Notes: generated by a model not told the origin, from the letters alone. 64,000 nt of DNA from Bradyrhizobium sediminis (GCF_018736105.1 NZ_CP076135.1:5020001-5084000), one strand, 5' to 3'; counted from the stretch's first letter, positions 16,128 to 25,650 are shown. Numbers and translations are program-made.

Positions 16128-17105
16128 ATGCAAGGACTGAGAATGGCCGCAGTCACAGCCCTGCTGGCGTTGTCCGGGCCGGCCTTCGCGCAGCAGCAGC
16201 CGGCCGCGCCACCGTCCGCGCCGCCGATGGATTATTCGAAGGCCGAGATCAAGACCGTCGCGCTCGGCAACAACGCCTACATGCTCGAAGGCCAGGGCGG
16301 CAACATCACCGTGGTGGTGGCGAAGGACGGCATCATCCTGGTCGACGGCCAGTTCGCGCCGCTGCACGACAGGATCAAGGCCGCGGTGGCTGCGACCTCC
16401 AGCCTGCCGATCAAATATCTCGTCAACACGCATTATCATGGCGACCACAGCGGCGGGAACGAAGCCTTCGCCAAGGAAGGCGTCACGGTCGTCGCCCAGG
16501 ACAATGTCAAGAAGCGGCTGATGGCGGGCACCACCAACGGCCTCACCGGCGTCAAGACGCCGCCGGCGCCGCAGGGAGCGCTGCCGTCCGACACCTATAC
16601 GAATTTTTCCAAGATCAGGCTGCAAGGACGCGTTGCCGACCTCAAGCACATCCCCAATGCGCATAGCGACGGCGACACCTATGTCTGGTTCAAGACCGCG
16701 CGCGTGCTGGCCACCGGCGATACCTTCACCAACGGCCGCTATCCCAATATCGATTTCGCCAATGGCGGCAACATCAAGGGGATGATCGCGGCAGCCGACG
16801 TCTATCTCAAGCTGACCAACGCCAGGACCAAAATCGTGCCGGGTCACGGGCCGGTCGCCGACAAGGCGGCGCTGGCGGAATTCCGCACCATGCTGGTCAC
16901 CGCGCGCGACCGGATGGCGAAGCTGGTCAAGGACGGCAAGACCGAAGACGAGGCGGTGGCCTTGAAACCGTTCGCCGATCTCGACCCCAAATGGGCGCCG
17001 GACGAGCTCGCGAGCAAAAACTTCATCCGTGTCGTCTACCACTCGCTCGCCGACAAGCCCGACAGCCAGCCGGGATTGTTGAAACGAATCTTCCGCAGGA
17101 ATTGA
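16128..17105 (+). CDS. Exported MBL-fold metallo-hydrolase
   Basis: A signal peptide is clear: basic MQGLR, a hydrophobic core, and a likely cleavage after AFA at residue 21. The metallo-beta-lactamase motif THYHGDHSGG gives H102, H104, D106 and H107, with later metal ligands in the HSDGDT and PGHGP motifs. The protein is periplasmic. Class B beta-lactamase activity cannot be claimed; many such proteins are general hydrolases. The start at 16128 follows GGGAGG; an out-of-frame ATG lies at 16123. The cinA-like gene begins 8 bases after its stop. Confidence 0.9.
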   Translation: MQGLRMAAVTALLALSGPAFAQQQPAAPPSAPPMDYSKAEIKTVALGNNAYMLEGQGGNITVVVAKDGIILVDGQFAPLHDRIKAAVAATSSLPIKYLVNTHYHGDHSGGNEAFAKEGVTVVAQDNVKKRLMAGTTNGLTGVKTPPAPQGALPSDTYTNFSKIRLQGRVADLKHIPNAHSDGDTYVWFKTARVLATGDTFTNGRYPNIDFANGGNIKGMIAAADVYLKLTNARTKIVPGHGPVADKAALAEFRTMLVTARDRMAKLVKDGKTEDEAVALKPFADLDPKWAPDELASKNFIRVVYHSLADKPDSQPGLLKRIFRRN

Positions 17106-17112
17106 GAAGTCG

Positions 17113-17598
17113 ATGAAAGACCTTGTCCCGATCGCCGAAAACATCGCCGCCCGACTGATCGAGCGGCGCCAAACCATCGCCGTCGCGGAGTCCTCGACCG
17201 GCGGATTGATTTCGGCCGCATTGCTCGCAGTGCCCGGCGCCTCGGCCTATTTCCTCGGCTCGGCGGTGGTCTATACCCGCGACGCGCGGCGGATCCTGAT
17301 GGACATCCCCGACGAGGTGATGAAGGGCATCCGCTCCGCCTCGGAAGTCTACGCCAAACTGCTGGCGAACCAGATCCGCCAGCGCTTCGCCGCCAACTGG
17401 GGGCTGTCGGAAACCGGCGCCACGGGTCCTGCCGGCAACCGCTACGGCGACGCCGCCGGCCATTGCTGCATGGGGATCGCGGGCGGGTCAGAGCCAATTG
17501 CGATGACGCTGGAGACCGGCCGCGCCGACCGGCTCGGCAACATGCATGTGTTCGCAACGGCCGCGCTGAATCTGCTGTTGCAGAATCTGTCGCGCTAA
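17113..17598 (+). CDS. CinA-family nicotinamide-nucleotide amidohydrolase (PncC domain)
   Basis: The 161-residue protein is a stand-alone CinA C-terminal domain with AESSTGG (residues 25-31) carrying the catalytic serine and a SETGATGPAGNRYGDAAG loop. PncC deamidates nicotinamide mononucleotide to nicotinate mononucleotide in NAD recycling. It lacks the N-terminal MoaB-like domain of full CinA. It follows the MBL-fold gene by 7 bases, so the two are likely co-transcribed despite different compartments. Confidence 0.88.
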   Translation: MKDLVPIAENIAARLIERRQTIAVAESSTGGLISAALLAVPGASAYFLGSAVVYTRDARRILMDIPDEVMKGIRSASEVYAKLLANQIRQRFAANWGLSETGATGPAGNRYGDAAGHCCMGIAGGSEPIAMTLETGRADRLGNMHVFATAALNLLLQNLSR

Positions 17599-17603
17599 AA
17601 CAC

Positions 17604-17732
17604 CACCGTCGCCCCGGCGAACGCCGGGGCCCATAACCACCAATCTGAGTGTATTGAGCAAAGCTGGAGCCGCTAGCCAGCATCACAACGCACATTAGGT
17701 GGTTATGGGTCCCCGCTTTCGCGGGGACGACA
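17604..17732. repeat. REP-like element with two inverted arms
   Basis: The left arm has GTCGCCCCGGCG and CGCCGGGGCCCATAACCACC; the right has GGTGGTTATGGGTCCCCGC and GCGGGGACGA. The CCATAACCACC/GGTGGTTATGG ends are inverted copies. It fills the space between the convergent CinA-like and HlyD-like genes. Confidence 0.75.
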
Positions 17733-17744
17733 TTGTGGGTTGAA

Positions 17745-19055
17745 CTACCGCTCGCGGAACGAGCGCATCAGCTGGTCGCTCAGCGGCTTCATCAGATAGG
17801 ACAGCATGGTGCGGTCGCCGGTCTGCACGAAGGCCTCCACCGGCATGCCGGGGATGATCTTGACCTCGCCGAGGCGCGCGACTTCCTCCGGGGACATCGA
17901 GACCCGGATGGTATAATAGCTCTGGCCGGTGCGCTGGTCGGTGGTGACGTCGGGCGAGACGCGGGTGACTGTTCCGTTCAATTCCGGCGTGGTGCGCTGA
18001 TTGAACGCCGACAGCCGCAACACGGTCTTCTGGCCGACCTGCAGCTTGTCGATATCCTGCGGATTGACCTTGGCCTCGACCGAAAGCGCGTCGGCCTGCG
18101 GCACGATCAGCATGATGGCGTCGCCTGCGGTGATCACCCCGCCGACGGTATGCACCGTCGACTGCAGCACCACGCCGTCCTGCGGCGCGCGGATGTCGAT
18201 CCGGCGCAACTGGTCTTCGGCCGTCACCTTGCGCTCGACGAATTCGCCGATCTTGTCGTTGGTCTCGCGCAGATCCTTGGAGACTTCGCTGACCAGATCC
18301 TTGTCGACCTGAATGATCTGCAACTCGGTTTCGGTGATCTTGCCCCTGGCCTGCGCCCGCGCCGCGATGTATTGCGCCCGCTCGCCGTTGAGCCGCGCCG
18401 CGTCGCGCTCGAGCACCGTCAGGCGCGACAACTGCACCAGGTGCTGTTCGTAGAGCGAGCGAACCCCGACCAGTTCCTTCTCGATCAGCGCTATTTCCTT
18501 TTCCTTGGCCTTTTCCTGCGCGGTCAGGCCGGCGATCTCCTCGTTCAGCTGCGCCACGCGCTCGCGCAACTGCGACTTCTGTCCGGCGCGTCCGGTGGTG
18601 CGCACCTCGAACAGCTTGCTCTCGCTGGCCATCACGTTCTGGACGTCGGGATCGTCGGCGCGATCGAGCAGCATCGGCGGGAATGTGAGCTTGTCGAGGC
18701 CGCGCTGTTCGGCTTCCAGCCGCGCCGCCCGCGCCCACAGCCCGTTGAGACTCTTGGTGACGATCGCAAGGCTCGCCTTGGTGACGGTGTCGTCGAGCCG
18801 CACCACCACGTCGCCGGCCTTGACCGCGGCGCCATCGCGCACGCGCACCTCGCCGACGACGCCGCCGGTCGGATGCTGTACCTTCTTCACATTGGTATCG
18901 ACGACGATCTGTCCCGGTGCGATCAGCGCGCCCGAGATCTGCGCGGTCGCCGCCCAGCCGCCGAGCCCGCCCGCCAGCACGACGATGACGGCGAGGCCGA
19001 TGACCAGATGCAGCCGGATCGAGGCTTTCGCAGTCCGCATTTTGCTGCCGCTCAT
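17745..19055 (-). CDS. Type I secretion membrane-fusion (HlyD-family) adaptor
   Basis: This 436-residue protein has a short cytosolic N-terminus, one transmembrane helix at about residues 15-35 (LHLVIGLAVIVVLAGGLGGW), a biotinyl-lipoyl-like half-motif (PTGGVVGEVRVRDGAAVKAGD), a long central coiled coil, and the second half-motif with the C-terminal beta domain ending in LMKPLSDQLMRSFRER. This is the HlyD/PrtE type I adaptor family, linking the inner-membrane ABC exporter to an outer-membrane channel. It overlaps the exporter gene by four bases (ATGA). No TolC-like gene is nearby. Confidence 0.93.
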   Translation of the reverse strand: MSGSKMRTAKASIRLHLVIGLAVIVVLAGGLGGWAATAQISGALIAPGQIVVDTNVKKVQHPTGGVVGEVRVRDGAAVKAGDVVVRLDDTVTKASLAIVTKSLNGLWARAARLEAEQRGLDKLTFPPMLLDRADDPDVQNVMASESKLFEVRTTGRAGQKSQLRERVAQLNEEIAGLTAQEKAKEKEIALIEKELVGVRSLYEQHLVQLSRLTVLERDAARLNGERAQYIAARAQARGKITETELQIIQVDKDLVSEVSKDLRETNDKIGEFVERKVTAEDQLRRIDIRAPQDGVVLQSTVHTVGGVITAGDAIMLIVPQADALSVEAKVNPQDIDKLQVGQKTVLRLSAFNQRTTPELNGTVTRVSPDVTTDQRTGQSYYTIRVSMSPEEVARLGEVKIIPGMPVEAFVQTGDRTMLSYLMKPLSDQLMRSFRER

Positions 19056-20800
19056 GACTTGGCTACGCCTCCCTCGGACACGATCTTGATCGGCGAAGGC
19101 GGCGCGACCCGCTGCTGCAGCACCTGCCCCAGCACGGTTTCCTTCGGCCCGAAGGCCTGCATGCGGCCGTCCTTCAGCACCAGCAGCATGTCGACCGCCT
19201 CGATCCCGATCGGCCGGTGCGCCACCACCACCACGATGGCGCCGCGCTCGCGCGCGCCGCGCACCGCGCGCGTCAGCGCCTCGTCGCCTTCGGTATCGAG
19301 ATTGGAGTTCGGCTCATCCAGCACGATCAGGAACGGATTGCCGTACAGCGCCCGCGCCAGCGCCACGCGCTGCGCCTGGCCGGCCGACAGTGCGGTGCCC
19401 TGCTCGCCGATCTGGGTGTCGTAGCCTTCGCGCATCTTGATGATCATGTCGTGGACCCCCGCCTCCTTGGCGGCGGCGATGATCCCCTCCGAGGTGGCGT
19501 CCGGATCGAACCGGCAGATATTCTGCGCGACCGTGCCTGCGAACAGCTCGACATCCTGCGGCAGATAACCGACGTGGCGGCCGAGCACGTCGCTCGACCA
19601 CTGGTCCAGCGCCGCCCCGTCGAGCCGCACCTTGCCGCGCAGCGGATGCCAGACGCCGACCAGCGCGCGCACCAGCGACGACTTGCCCGATCCGCTCGGC
19701 CCGATCACGCCGAGGCCGTTGCCGGCCTCCAGCGCGAACGTCACGTCCTGGACGATGATCTTCTGATCGCCCGGCGGCACGATGCTGACGGCCTCGACCG
19801 ACAGCCGCTTCGACGGGGTCTGCAGCTGCGTCGGCGCCGTCTGCGCCGGCAATGATTCCAGCATGCGGTTGAGGCGGTGCCAGCTCTGGCGCGCGGCGAC
19901 GAAGCCCTTCCAGTGCGCGATGGCGAGATCGACCGGCGCCAGCGCCCGCGCACTCAGGATCGAGCCGGCGATGATGACGCCGGCGGTGGCCTCCTGATTG
20001 ATCACGAGATAGGCGCCGACCGCGAGCACCGCGGACTGCAGCGTCATGCGCATGACCTTGGCAATGGCGCCGAGACCGCCGGCGACGTCGCTGGCGCGCT
20101 GATTGCCCGCCAGATATCTTTCGTTGGCCTCGCTCCAGCGCCTGGTCAGACGCCCGGACATTCCCATCGCGACCAGCACTTCGGCATTGCGCCGGCTGGT
20201 GGCAGCCAGATCGTTGCGGCGCGCGGCAAGCCCCATGGCCTCGCGCGCCGGCGCGCGCGACATGTATTCGGTGATGATGGTCAGCGTGACCAGGACGATG
20301 GCGCCGGCCAGCGCGGTCACGCCGATCAGGACGTGGAAGGCAAAGCAGATCGCCAGATAGAACGGCAGCCACGGCAGGTCGAAGAACGCGCCCGGCCCCA
20401 TGCCGGACAGGAACGAGCGGACATTGTCGAGATCGCGCAGCGGCTGCAGGCCTTCGTTGCGCCCGCCCACCATCAGCGGCAGGCGCACCACGGTTTCGAA
20501 CACGCGGGCATTGAGGGCCTCGTCGAGCGAGGTGCCGATGCGGACCAGGATGCGGCCGCGGATCAGGTCGAGAATGCCCTGGGCGATGTACAGGCCGCCG
20601 GCGAGGATGACCAGAGCGACCAGCGTCGGGATGCTGCGGCTCGGCAGCACCCGGTCGTAGACCTCCAGCATGAAGATCGAGCCGGTCAGGTACAGAAGAT
20701 TGATCATGCAGCTCATGGCGCCGACGCCAAGAAACGCGCTGCGGCAGGCGCGCAGCGCATCACCGAGTTCGGAACGCCGGACACCGGGAGCGGCTGCCAT
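19052..20800 (-). CDS. Type I secretion system permease/ATPase (PrtD family)
   Basis: The 582-residue fused exporter has a six-helix membrane domain (about residues 20-300) and an ATP-binding domain with Walker A GPSGSGKSS near residue 366, signature LSAGQAQRVALARAL near 470 and Walker B FLIVLDEP near 491. There is no N-terminal C39 peptidase. The family exports RTX-type proteins in one step from the cytosol, so the RTX giant at 34908-43997 is a likely cargo, by inference. The ATG at 20800 has AAGAGA 8 bases upstream; a longer frame to 20869 is less likely. It is coupled to the adaptor gene. Confidence 0.93.
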   Translation of the reverse strand: MAAAPGVRRSELGDALRACRSAFLGVGAMSCMINLLYLTGSIFMLEVYDRVLPSRSIPTLVALVILAGGLYIAQGILDLIRGRILVRIGTSLDEALNARVFETVVRLPLMVGGRNEGLQPLRDLDNVRSFLSGMGPGAFFDLPWLPFYLAICFAFHVLIGVTALAGAIVLVTLTIITEYMSRAPAREAMGLAARRNDLAATSRRNAEVLVAMGMSGRLTRRWSEANERYLAGNQRASDVAGGLGAIAKVMRMTLQSAVLAVGAYLVINQEATAGVIIAGSILSARALAPVDLAIAHWKGFVAARQSWHRLNRMLESLPAQTAPTQLQTPSKRLSVEAVSIVPPGDQKIIVQDVTFALEAGNGLGVIGPSGSGKSSLVRALVGVWHPLRGKVRLDGAALDQWSSDVLGRHVGYLPQDVELFAGTVAQNICRFDPDATSEGIIAAAKEAGVHDMIIKMREGYDTQIGEQGTALSAGQAQRVALARALYGNPFLIVLDEPNSNLDTEGDEALTRAVRGARERGAIVVVVAHRPIGIEAVDMLLVLKDGRMQAFGPKETVLGQVLQQRVAPPSPIKIVSEGGVAKS

Positions 20801-20994
20801 CAATTGATCTCTTCGCGAGGGGTGCAAGGCCGTTAGTTCTACCGATGTTTGCGGCCATCGTCCATGCAACTGGCGTTAACCTAAACGTCATCGGCACGCC
20901 CGCGCGGCGGTCCCGTCCTCCGAACGGAGGAGGACCGGCCCCACGGGCGACGCGAATCGGCCTTTCGGGGAGCCGGTCGCGGGGGTGCAGGGAG

Positions 20995-21768
20995 CTAGCT
21001 TGCCGCCGCCGGCTTCGGAAAGGGAACCAGCACCACCGCCATCGAGACCCGGCCGATCTCGCCATGGACATCGAGCAGCGCGCCGCTGCCGATGCCGAGC
21101 CCGGCAGCCGGCCGCCAGCGGGTTTGCGCGCGGACGCCGACCCATTCCCCCAACGGCTGCCTGAACAGCTGCACCGTCAGGTTCGGGTTGGGATCGGCCA
21201 CGACATTCTCCAGCGGCCGCGCGATGCCGTGGGTCCAGTCCGCCGGACCGAGCACGGAAGACAACGGCCCGGCGCCGTCGATGATCCCGTGATTGAGGCG
21301 GAACCAGGCGACGCCGTCGCCGGCGCGCGCCTCCATCGCGTCCATGAACCAGGGACCGCCATGGGCAGCCCGCCGGCTGCGGACCGGAAACCGCAAGGGA
21401 TCGGCAGCCTCGCCGGCGGCGTCGACAAATCCCGGCAGCTCGACCGCGCGTTCGCGCGACAGCGTCACCCGCACGGTGGCGCAGGGCTGCGCGTCATCGT
21501 CGGGCCACAGCGTGTTGTCGACCACGCTGACACGACCGCCCTCGGTCAGCACGGAAAGCCGCGTCCGCAAACTCGTCATCGGCGTCGGCCGCAGGAACCA
21601 CGCGGTCACGCTGACGGCAGCGCCCCATTTTCGCTCCGCGGCGAGCGCCTCGACTTCGGCGGTCAGCAGGCTAGCGACCGCGCCGCCCTGCAGCCCCGCG
21701 AAGGGACCTGCGGCCAGCGCCGACGGCTGCCAATGATTGGGAGCGCTCAATGGTTCGAAAATCGCCAT
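20995..21768 (-). CDS. Acyl-CoA thioesterase-like protein (4HBT_3 / TesB-like)
   Basis: The 257-residue protein has a tandem hot-dog layout. The N-terminal half, with GPFAGLQGGAVASLL, resembles the thioesterase-like family; the C-terminal half includes LDVHGEIGRVSMA. Such enzymes hydrolyse acyl-CoA thioesters. It is divergent from the LysR gene at 21852 across an 83-bp gap and is probably controlled by that regulator. Substrate unknown. Confidence 0.82.
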   Translation of the reverse strand: MAIFEPLSAPNHWQPSALAAGPFAGLQGGAVASLLTAEVEALAAERKWGAAVSVTAWFLRPTPMTSLRTRLSVLTEGGRVSVVDNTLWPDDDAQPCATVRVTLSRERAVELPGFVDAAGEAADPLRFPVRSRRAAHGGPWFMDAMEARAGDGVAWFRLNHGIIDGAGPLSSVLGPADWTHGIARPLENVVADPNPNLTVQLFRQPLGEWVGVRAQTRWRPAAGLGIGSGALLDVHGEIGRVSMAVVLVPFPKPAAAS

Positions 21769-21851
21769 GATGGTCCAGATGAGAAATATTGAGTGATAGG
21801 GTAATCTGGCCGATAATAATGCCTGCTACAAAAGGGATTTGGTCACCCGAG

Positions 21852-22787
21852 ATGAGCGAAATTCATCTGTCTGCGAGCGACGGGCCGCTGCGGGCGATCC
21901 CGCCGCTCTCCGCGCTGCTGGCGTTCGAGCGCGCCGCCACGCAATTGAGTTTCCGCCGCGCCGCGCGCGATCTCGCGCTCAGCCCGTCCGCGATCAGCCA
22001 TCAAATCCGCGGGCTGGAGGAACTGTTCGGCGTCAAACTGTTCGTGCGCGGCGCGCGTTCGGTGCGGCTGACCGCGGAGGGCGAGCGCTATCTGGCGAAA
22101 GTCTCGCCAGCGCTGGCGGCGCTGCAGGACGCCGGCCGCGAGATGCGGCGGCACCGGCGCGACGCCGGCGGCGAACTCTGGATCAGCTCGTTGCCGTTCT
22201 TCACCTCTACGGTGCTGATTCCGGCGCTGGGCGATTTCAAGCGGCGCAATCCGACCCTGACGCTGCGGATCGAGGCCACCCATCAATATGCCGACTTCAA
22301 CGCCTCCCGCGTCGACGTCGCGATCCGCTACGGGCGCGAGCACTCGGCCGGCCTGAAATTCGAACCGCTGATCGAGGTCAGGGGTTTGCCGGTCTGCGCG
22401 CCGACCCTGGTCAAGGGCGGGCTGCGCCGCCCCGAAGACCTGTCCCGGGAGGTGTTGATCCATCTGACGACGCAGCCGCGCACCTGGGCGGCGTGGCTCG
22501 AGCAGGCCGGGATTCCGGAGCTCGCCCCGCGCGGACATCTCTGGCTCGACAGCGTGCCCGCGATGCTGGAGGCCGCCGAGCAAGGGCTCGGCGTCACTCT
22601 CGCGATGGCGCCGCTGATCAGGGCGCGGCCGGGATTCGGCAAGAAACTGGTCGCGCCGTTCGATGCCGCGGCGGTCAGTTCGATGGAGACGATTTATCTC
22701 GTTTCGCGCACCGAACAGGCGCGCGACCGCCGGATTGCCGCGCTGCGGCGATGGATCGTGGATGCCGTCAGCCGCGCCAGCCGGTAG
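21852..22787 (+). CDS. LysR-family transcriptional regulator
   Basis: The 311-residue protein has an N-terminal winged helix-turn-helix (TQLSFRRAARDLALSPSAIS, about residues 25-44) and a LysR effector domain of GcvA type. The start at 21852 gives the usual LysR length; in-frame starts at 21819 and 21789 would overlap the shared promoter. Its divergence from the thioesterase gene is the classical LysR target layout. A strong terminator-like hairpin follows. Confidence 0.88.
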   Translation: MSEIHLSASDGPLRAIPPLSALLAFERAATQLSFRRAARDLALSPSAISHQIRGLEELFGVKLFVRGARSVRLTAEGERYLAKVSPALAALQDAGREMRRHRRDAGGELWISSLPFFTSTVLIPALGDFKRRNPTLTLRIEATHQYADFNASRVDVAIRYGREHSAGLKFEPLIEVRGLPVCAPTLVKGGLRRPEDLSREVLIHLTTQPRTWAAWLEQAGIPELAPRGHLWLDSVPAMLEAAEQGLGVTLAMAPLIRARPGFGKKLVAPFDAAAVSSMETIYLVSRTEQARDRRIAALRRWIVDAVSRASR

Positions 22788-22798
22788 GTCAGGGCGCT

Positions 22799-22845
22799 AG
22801 AGCCCCGTTCCGATTGAACCGGAACGGGCTCTATCTTTTTGTTTT
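22799..22845 (+). terminator. Rho-independent terminator-like hairpin after the LysR gene
   Basis: AGAGCCCCGTTCCG (22799-22812) pairs with CGGAACGGGCTCT (22820-22832) with one bulged base, and is followed by ATCTTTTTGTTTT. The following 60 bases (CGCGTTTTCTTCACGCGAACCGG...) are a repeat type I associate with Rhizobiales intergenic DNA, so this may be a repeat that also terminates transcription. Confidence 0.75.
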
Positions 22846-22893
22846 GACGCGTTTTCTTCACGCGAACCGGTATCCACTTCGCTTGAAAACGCT

Positions 22894-23163
22894 CTACAGC
22901 CGGCCGCCGGTCCGGACCAGCCGCACCACCAGCAGCAGCAGCACGGCGCCGATCGCCGAATAGATAATCTCCGAAACCAAGCCGCTGCCGATATGGATGC
23001 CGAGTTTCGGAAACAGCAGACTGGCGACCAGCGCGCCGGCAATGCCGACCAGGATATCGCCGATGATACCGAAGCCGGTGCCGCGCACGATCTTGCCGGC
23101 CAGCCAGCCCGCCACCAGGCCGACGAACAAGATGACGAGAATGCCTTCGTTGGAAATCTGCAT
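22894..23163 (-). CDS. GlsB/YeaQ/YmgE family small membrane protein
   Basis: The 89-residue protein is nearly all hydrophobic, with three membrane segments and the family pattern of repeated glycines (GLVAGWLAGKIVRGTGFGIIGDILVGIAGA). Family members are stress-induced inner-membrane proteins of unknown mechanism. The ATG at 23163 is preceded by GGGGGAG with six-base spacing; a longer frame to 23202 would start before that site. Confidence 0.9.
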   Translation of the reverse strand: MQISNEGILVILFVGLVAGWLAGKIVRGTGFGIIGDILVGIAGALVASLLFPKLGIHIGSGLVSEIIYSAIGAVLLLLVVRLVRTGGRL

Positions 23164-23256
23164 GAGAAACTCCCCCTGTCGGCGCACGTTGTTCCTGCGC
23201 ACGGCACCGGAGCCTATCCGACAATGGCCCGAAGTGACGACTCCAATATTGCGGAG

Positions 23257-24240
23257 TCAGGTCGCGATCGCGGCCTCGGTACGTTCAGCCAGAATACATC
23301 GCGCAATCCGGTCCGGCCCGATCTGCACGTTGGGCGGCAGTTGCTCGACGCAGCGGGCCTGCGCGAAACCGCAGCGCGGCGCGAATGAGCAATTGACTGG
23401 CGCCTTGTCCAGCGAAGGCGGCGTACCCGGGATGGTTTCCAGCCGCTGGCCGCGCTTGGCGCCGTGCACGGTGGAAGCCAGCAGCCCGCGCGCATAGGGA
23501 TGAATCGGCGTGCGCACGATCTGGCGCAAGCTGCCCTGCTCGACGACCTGGCCGGCATACATCACGGCGACCCGGTCGCAGATTTCGATCGCGACGCCGA
23601 TATCATGGGTCACGAAAATGACGGACATGCCGAACTCGCGCTGCAGTTCGCGCAGCAAGAGCAGGATCTGGATCTGCACGGTGGCGTCGAGCGCGGTAGT
23701 CGGCTCGTCCGCCAGCAGGATCTTCGGCTTGCAGGCCAGCGCCAGCGCGATCATCGCGCGCTGCCGCATGCCGCCACTCATCTCGTGCGGATAGGCATCG
23801 AGCCGGCGCTTGGCCGAGGGAATGCGCACTACTTCCAGCATTTCGAGCGCACGCGCCATGGCGTCGGCCTGGCTCTTGCCCTCGTGACGCATCACGGTTT
23901 CCGCGATCTGCCGGCCGATGGTGTAGACCGGATCGAGCGCCAGCGCCGGCTCCTGGAAGATCATCGAGACGGTCTGGCCGCGAAATGCCGACAGCTGCTC
24001 GTCGTCGAGCGCCAGCACATCGCGCCCGAGCACCTGCACGCTGCCCGAAATCTGCGTCCGCTTCTTCGGCAATAGCCGCATCACCGCGCGCAGGGTCACG
24101 CTCTTGCCCGAACCGGACTCGCCGAGCAGGCCGAGCACCTCGCCCTCGCCGAGCGAGAGGCTGAGATCGTTGACGGCATGCACGGTGCGCTCGCCGCTGA
24201 AGCGAACATTGAGGCCACGGATTTCGACGAGATTGCTCAT
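23257..24240 (-). CDS. Peptide-type ABC transporter ATP-binding protein (DppD/OppD-like)
   Basis: The 327-residue ATPase has Walker A GESGSGKSV, signature MSGGMRQRAMIALAL, Walker B ILLADEPTTALD, and the oligopeptide-ABC C-terminal domain (SFAPRCGFAQARC...) with spaced cysteines. It is the last gene of an operon that also encodes the second ATPase, two permeases and a binding protein. It starts three bases after the amidase stop. The substrate may be a peptide or another amide-bearing compound, as the family is broad. Confidence 0.93.
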   Translation of the reverse strand: MSNLVEIRGLNVRFSGERTVHAVNDLSLSLGEGEVLGLLGESGSGKSVTLRAVMRLLPKKRTQISGSVQVLGRDVLALDDEQLSAFRGQTVSMIFQEPALALDPVYTIGRQIAETVMRHEGKSQADAMARALEMLEVVRIPSAKRRLDAYPHEMSGGMRQRAMIALALACKPKILLADEPTTALDATVQIQILLLLRELQREFGMSVIFVTHDIGVAIEICDRVAVMYAGQVVEQGSLRQIVRTPIHPYARGLLASTVHGAKRGQRLETIPGTPPSLDKAPVNCSFAPRCGFAQARCVEQLPPNVQIGPDRIARCILAERTEAAIAT

Positions 24241-24243
24241 GGC

Positions 24244-25650
24244 TTAATTCGGCACCCGGTCGTGGAAATCGGTGGCGCGCTGGAACGCCGCCCCGATCCG
24301 CAGCAGCATCGCTTCATCGAACGAACGGCCGACCAGCTGCATGCCGACCGGAAGCCCGCCCTGCGTGAAGCCCGCGGGTATCGCCAGCGACGGCAGGCCG
24401 AGATAATTGATCGGGCGGGTGAAGCGCGTCAGCCGCTGGATCACGGCTTCGGCGTCGGGGCTGTTGCCGACGTCGCTCTCAGCGATGGTGGGAGCCGCCA
24501 CCGGCGCCGCCGGCGCGATCATGGCGTCGACGCCGGCGACCGCGGCATTGTGCGCCGCCAGCGCCGGCCCGCGCCAGCGCATCGCTTCGAGATAGGACAC
24601 GCCTGAAATCGCGAGCCCGTTCTGCAGCCGCATCAGGACCTGCGGGCCGTAATCGCCTGATCGTTCGATCATCCAGCGTTTGTGGAAAGCGGCCGCTTCG
24701 GTAGCGAGCACGAACTGACAGGCCGCCGTGAGCTGGCGCTGCTCCGGCAGCTCGACCTGAACGATCGTAGCACCTTCCCGCTTCAGCGTCGCGATGGTGT
24801 CGTCGAGAATGCGCGCGACTTCGGAATCGAGATCGTCGACATAGAAGGCGGTGGGCACGCCGATGGTGAGGCCCTTGATCGATCCTCGCGTCGCCGCCAT
24901 GTAATCCGGCACCGGCCCGGTAACCGCGGTGGGGTCTTCCGGATCCGCCCCCGCCATCAGGCCGAGCAGCAGCGCGCAGTCCTCGGCGCTGCGCGCCAGC
25001 GGCCCGACGGTGTCGAGCGACTGCGACAACGGCATCGCGCCGGCGCGGCTGATGCGGCCGTAGGTCGTCTTCAAACCGGTGACGCCGCAGAAATGCGCGG
25101 GCAAGCGGATCGAACCGCCGGTATCCGAGCCCAGCGCCGCGAACGTCAACCGTGCCGCGACCGCCGAACCCGATCCCGACGACGAGCCGCCGGTGATGCA
25201 ATCGGGCGCCCAGGGGTTATGCACCGCGCCGTAATGCACGTTGTGGCCGGTCGGCCCATAGGCGAATTCCACCATCTGCAGCGAGCCCAGGCGGATCGTG
25301 CCGGCGTCCTTCAGCCGCTGCAGCGCCGTCGAAGTGGTGGTGGCGACGAAATCGCGCCGGATCTTCGAGCCGCAGGTGACCACGTGGCCCGCGTCGTAAT
25401 ACATATCCTTGTGCGCCAGCGGAACGCCATGCAGCGCGCCCTTGGCGGCGCCCTTCGCCAGCGCCGCATCGGCCACATCGGCTGCGCTGAGCGCCGCTTC
25501 GGCTTCAATGGCCATGAAGGCGTTGAGACGGGGCTGCCACTGTGCGATCCGGTCGAGACAGGATTGCGTCACCTCGCGCGACGAGATCTTCTTCTGCGCG
25601 ATCGCCTGCGCGACCGACGTCAGCGACATCAAGGCGGGCTCGGTGCTCAT
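24244..25650 (-). CDS. Amidase signature family hydrolase, possible AtzE-like enzyme
   Basis: The 468-residue enzyme has the full amidase signature: lysine K81 in LAHKDMY, the serine-rich GGSSSGSGSAV at residues 154-164, and the nucleophile S180 in GSDTGGSIR. It hydrolyses an amide bond. The gene overlaps by four bases a 65-residue frame that looks like AtzG, the GatC-like partner of the amidase AtzE, so a two-subunit enzyme is likely. It lies inside a peptide-type transporter operon, which suggests that an imported amide is cleaved in the cytosol. True GatA function is less likely. Confidence 0.9.
   Translation of the reverse strand: MSTEPALMSLTSVAQAIAQKKISSREVTQSCLDRIAQWQPRLNAFMAIEAEAALSAADVADAALAKGAAKGALHGVPLAHKDMYYDAGHVVTCGSKIRRDFVATTTSTALQRLKDAGTIRLGSLQMVEFAYGPTGHNVHYGAVHNPWAPDCITGGSSSGSGSAVAARLTFAALGSDTGGSIRLPAHFCGVTGLKTTYGRISRAGAMPLSQSLDTVGPLARSAEDCALLLGLMAGADPEDPTAVTGPVPDYMAATRGSIKGLTIGVPTAFYVDDLDSEVARILDDTIATLKREGATIVQVELPEQRQLTAACQFVLATEAAAFHKRWMIERSGDYGPQVLMRLQNGLAISGVSYLEAMRWRGPALAAHNAAVAGVDAMIAPAAPVAAPTIAESDVGNSPDAEAVIQRLTRFTRPINYLGLPSLAIPAGFTQGGLPVGMQLVGRSFDEAMLLRIGAAFQRATDFHDRVPN

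Noticed and set aside
16128..17105. Annotating the exported MBL-fold protein as a beta-lactamase
   Set aside because: The zinc motif alone does not show antibiotic hydrolysis, and no resistance context is present.
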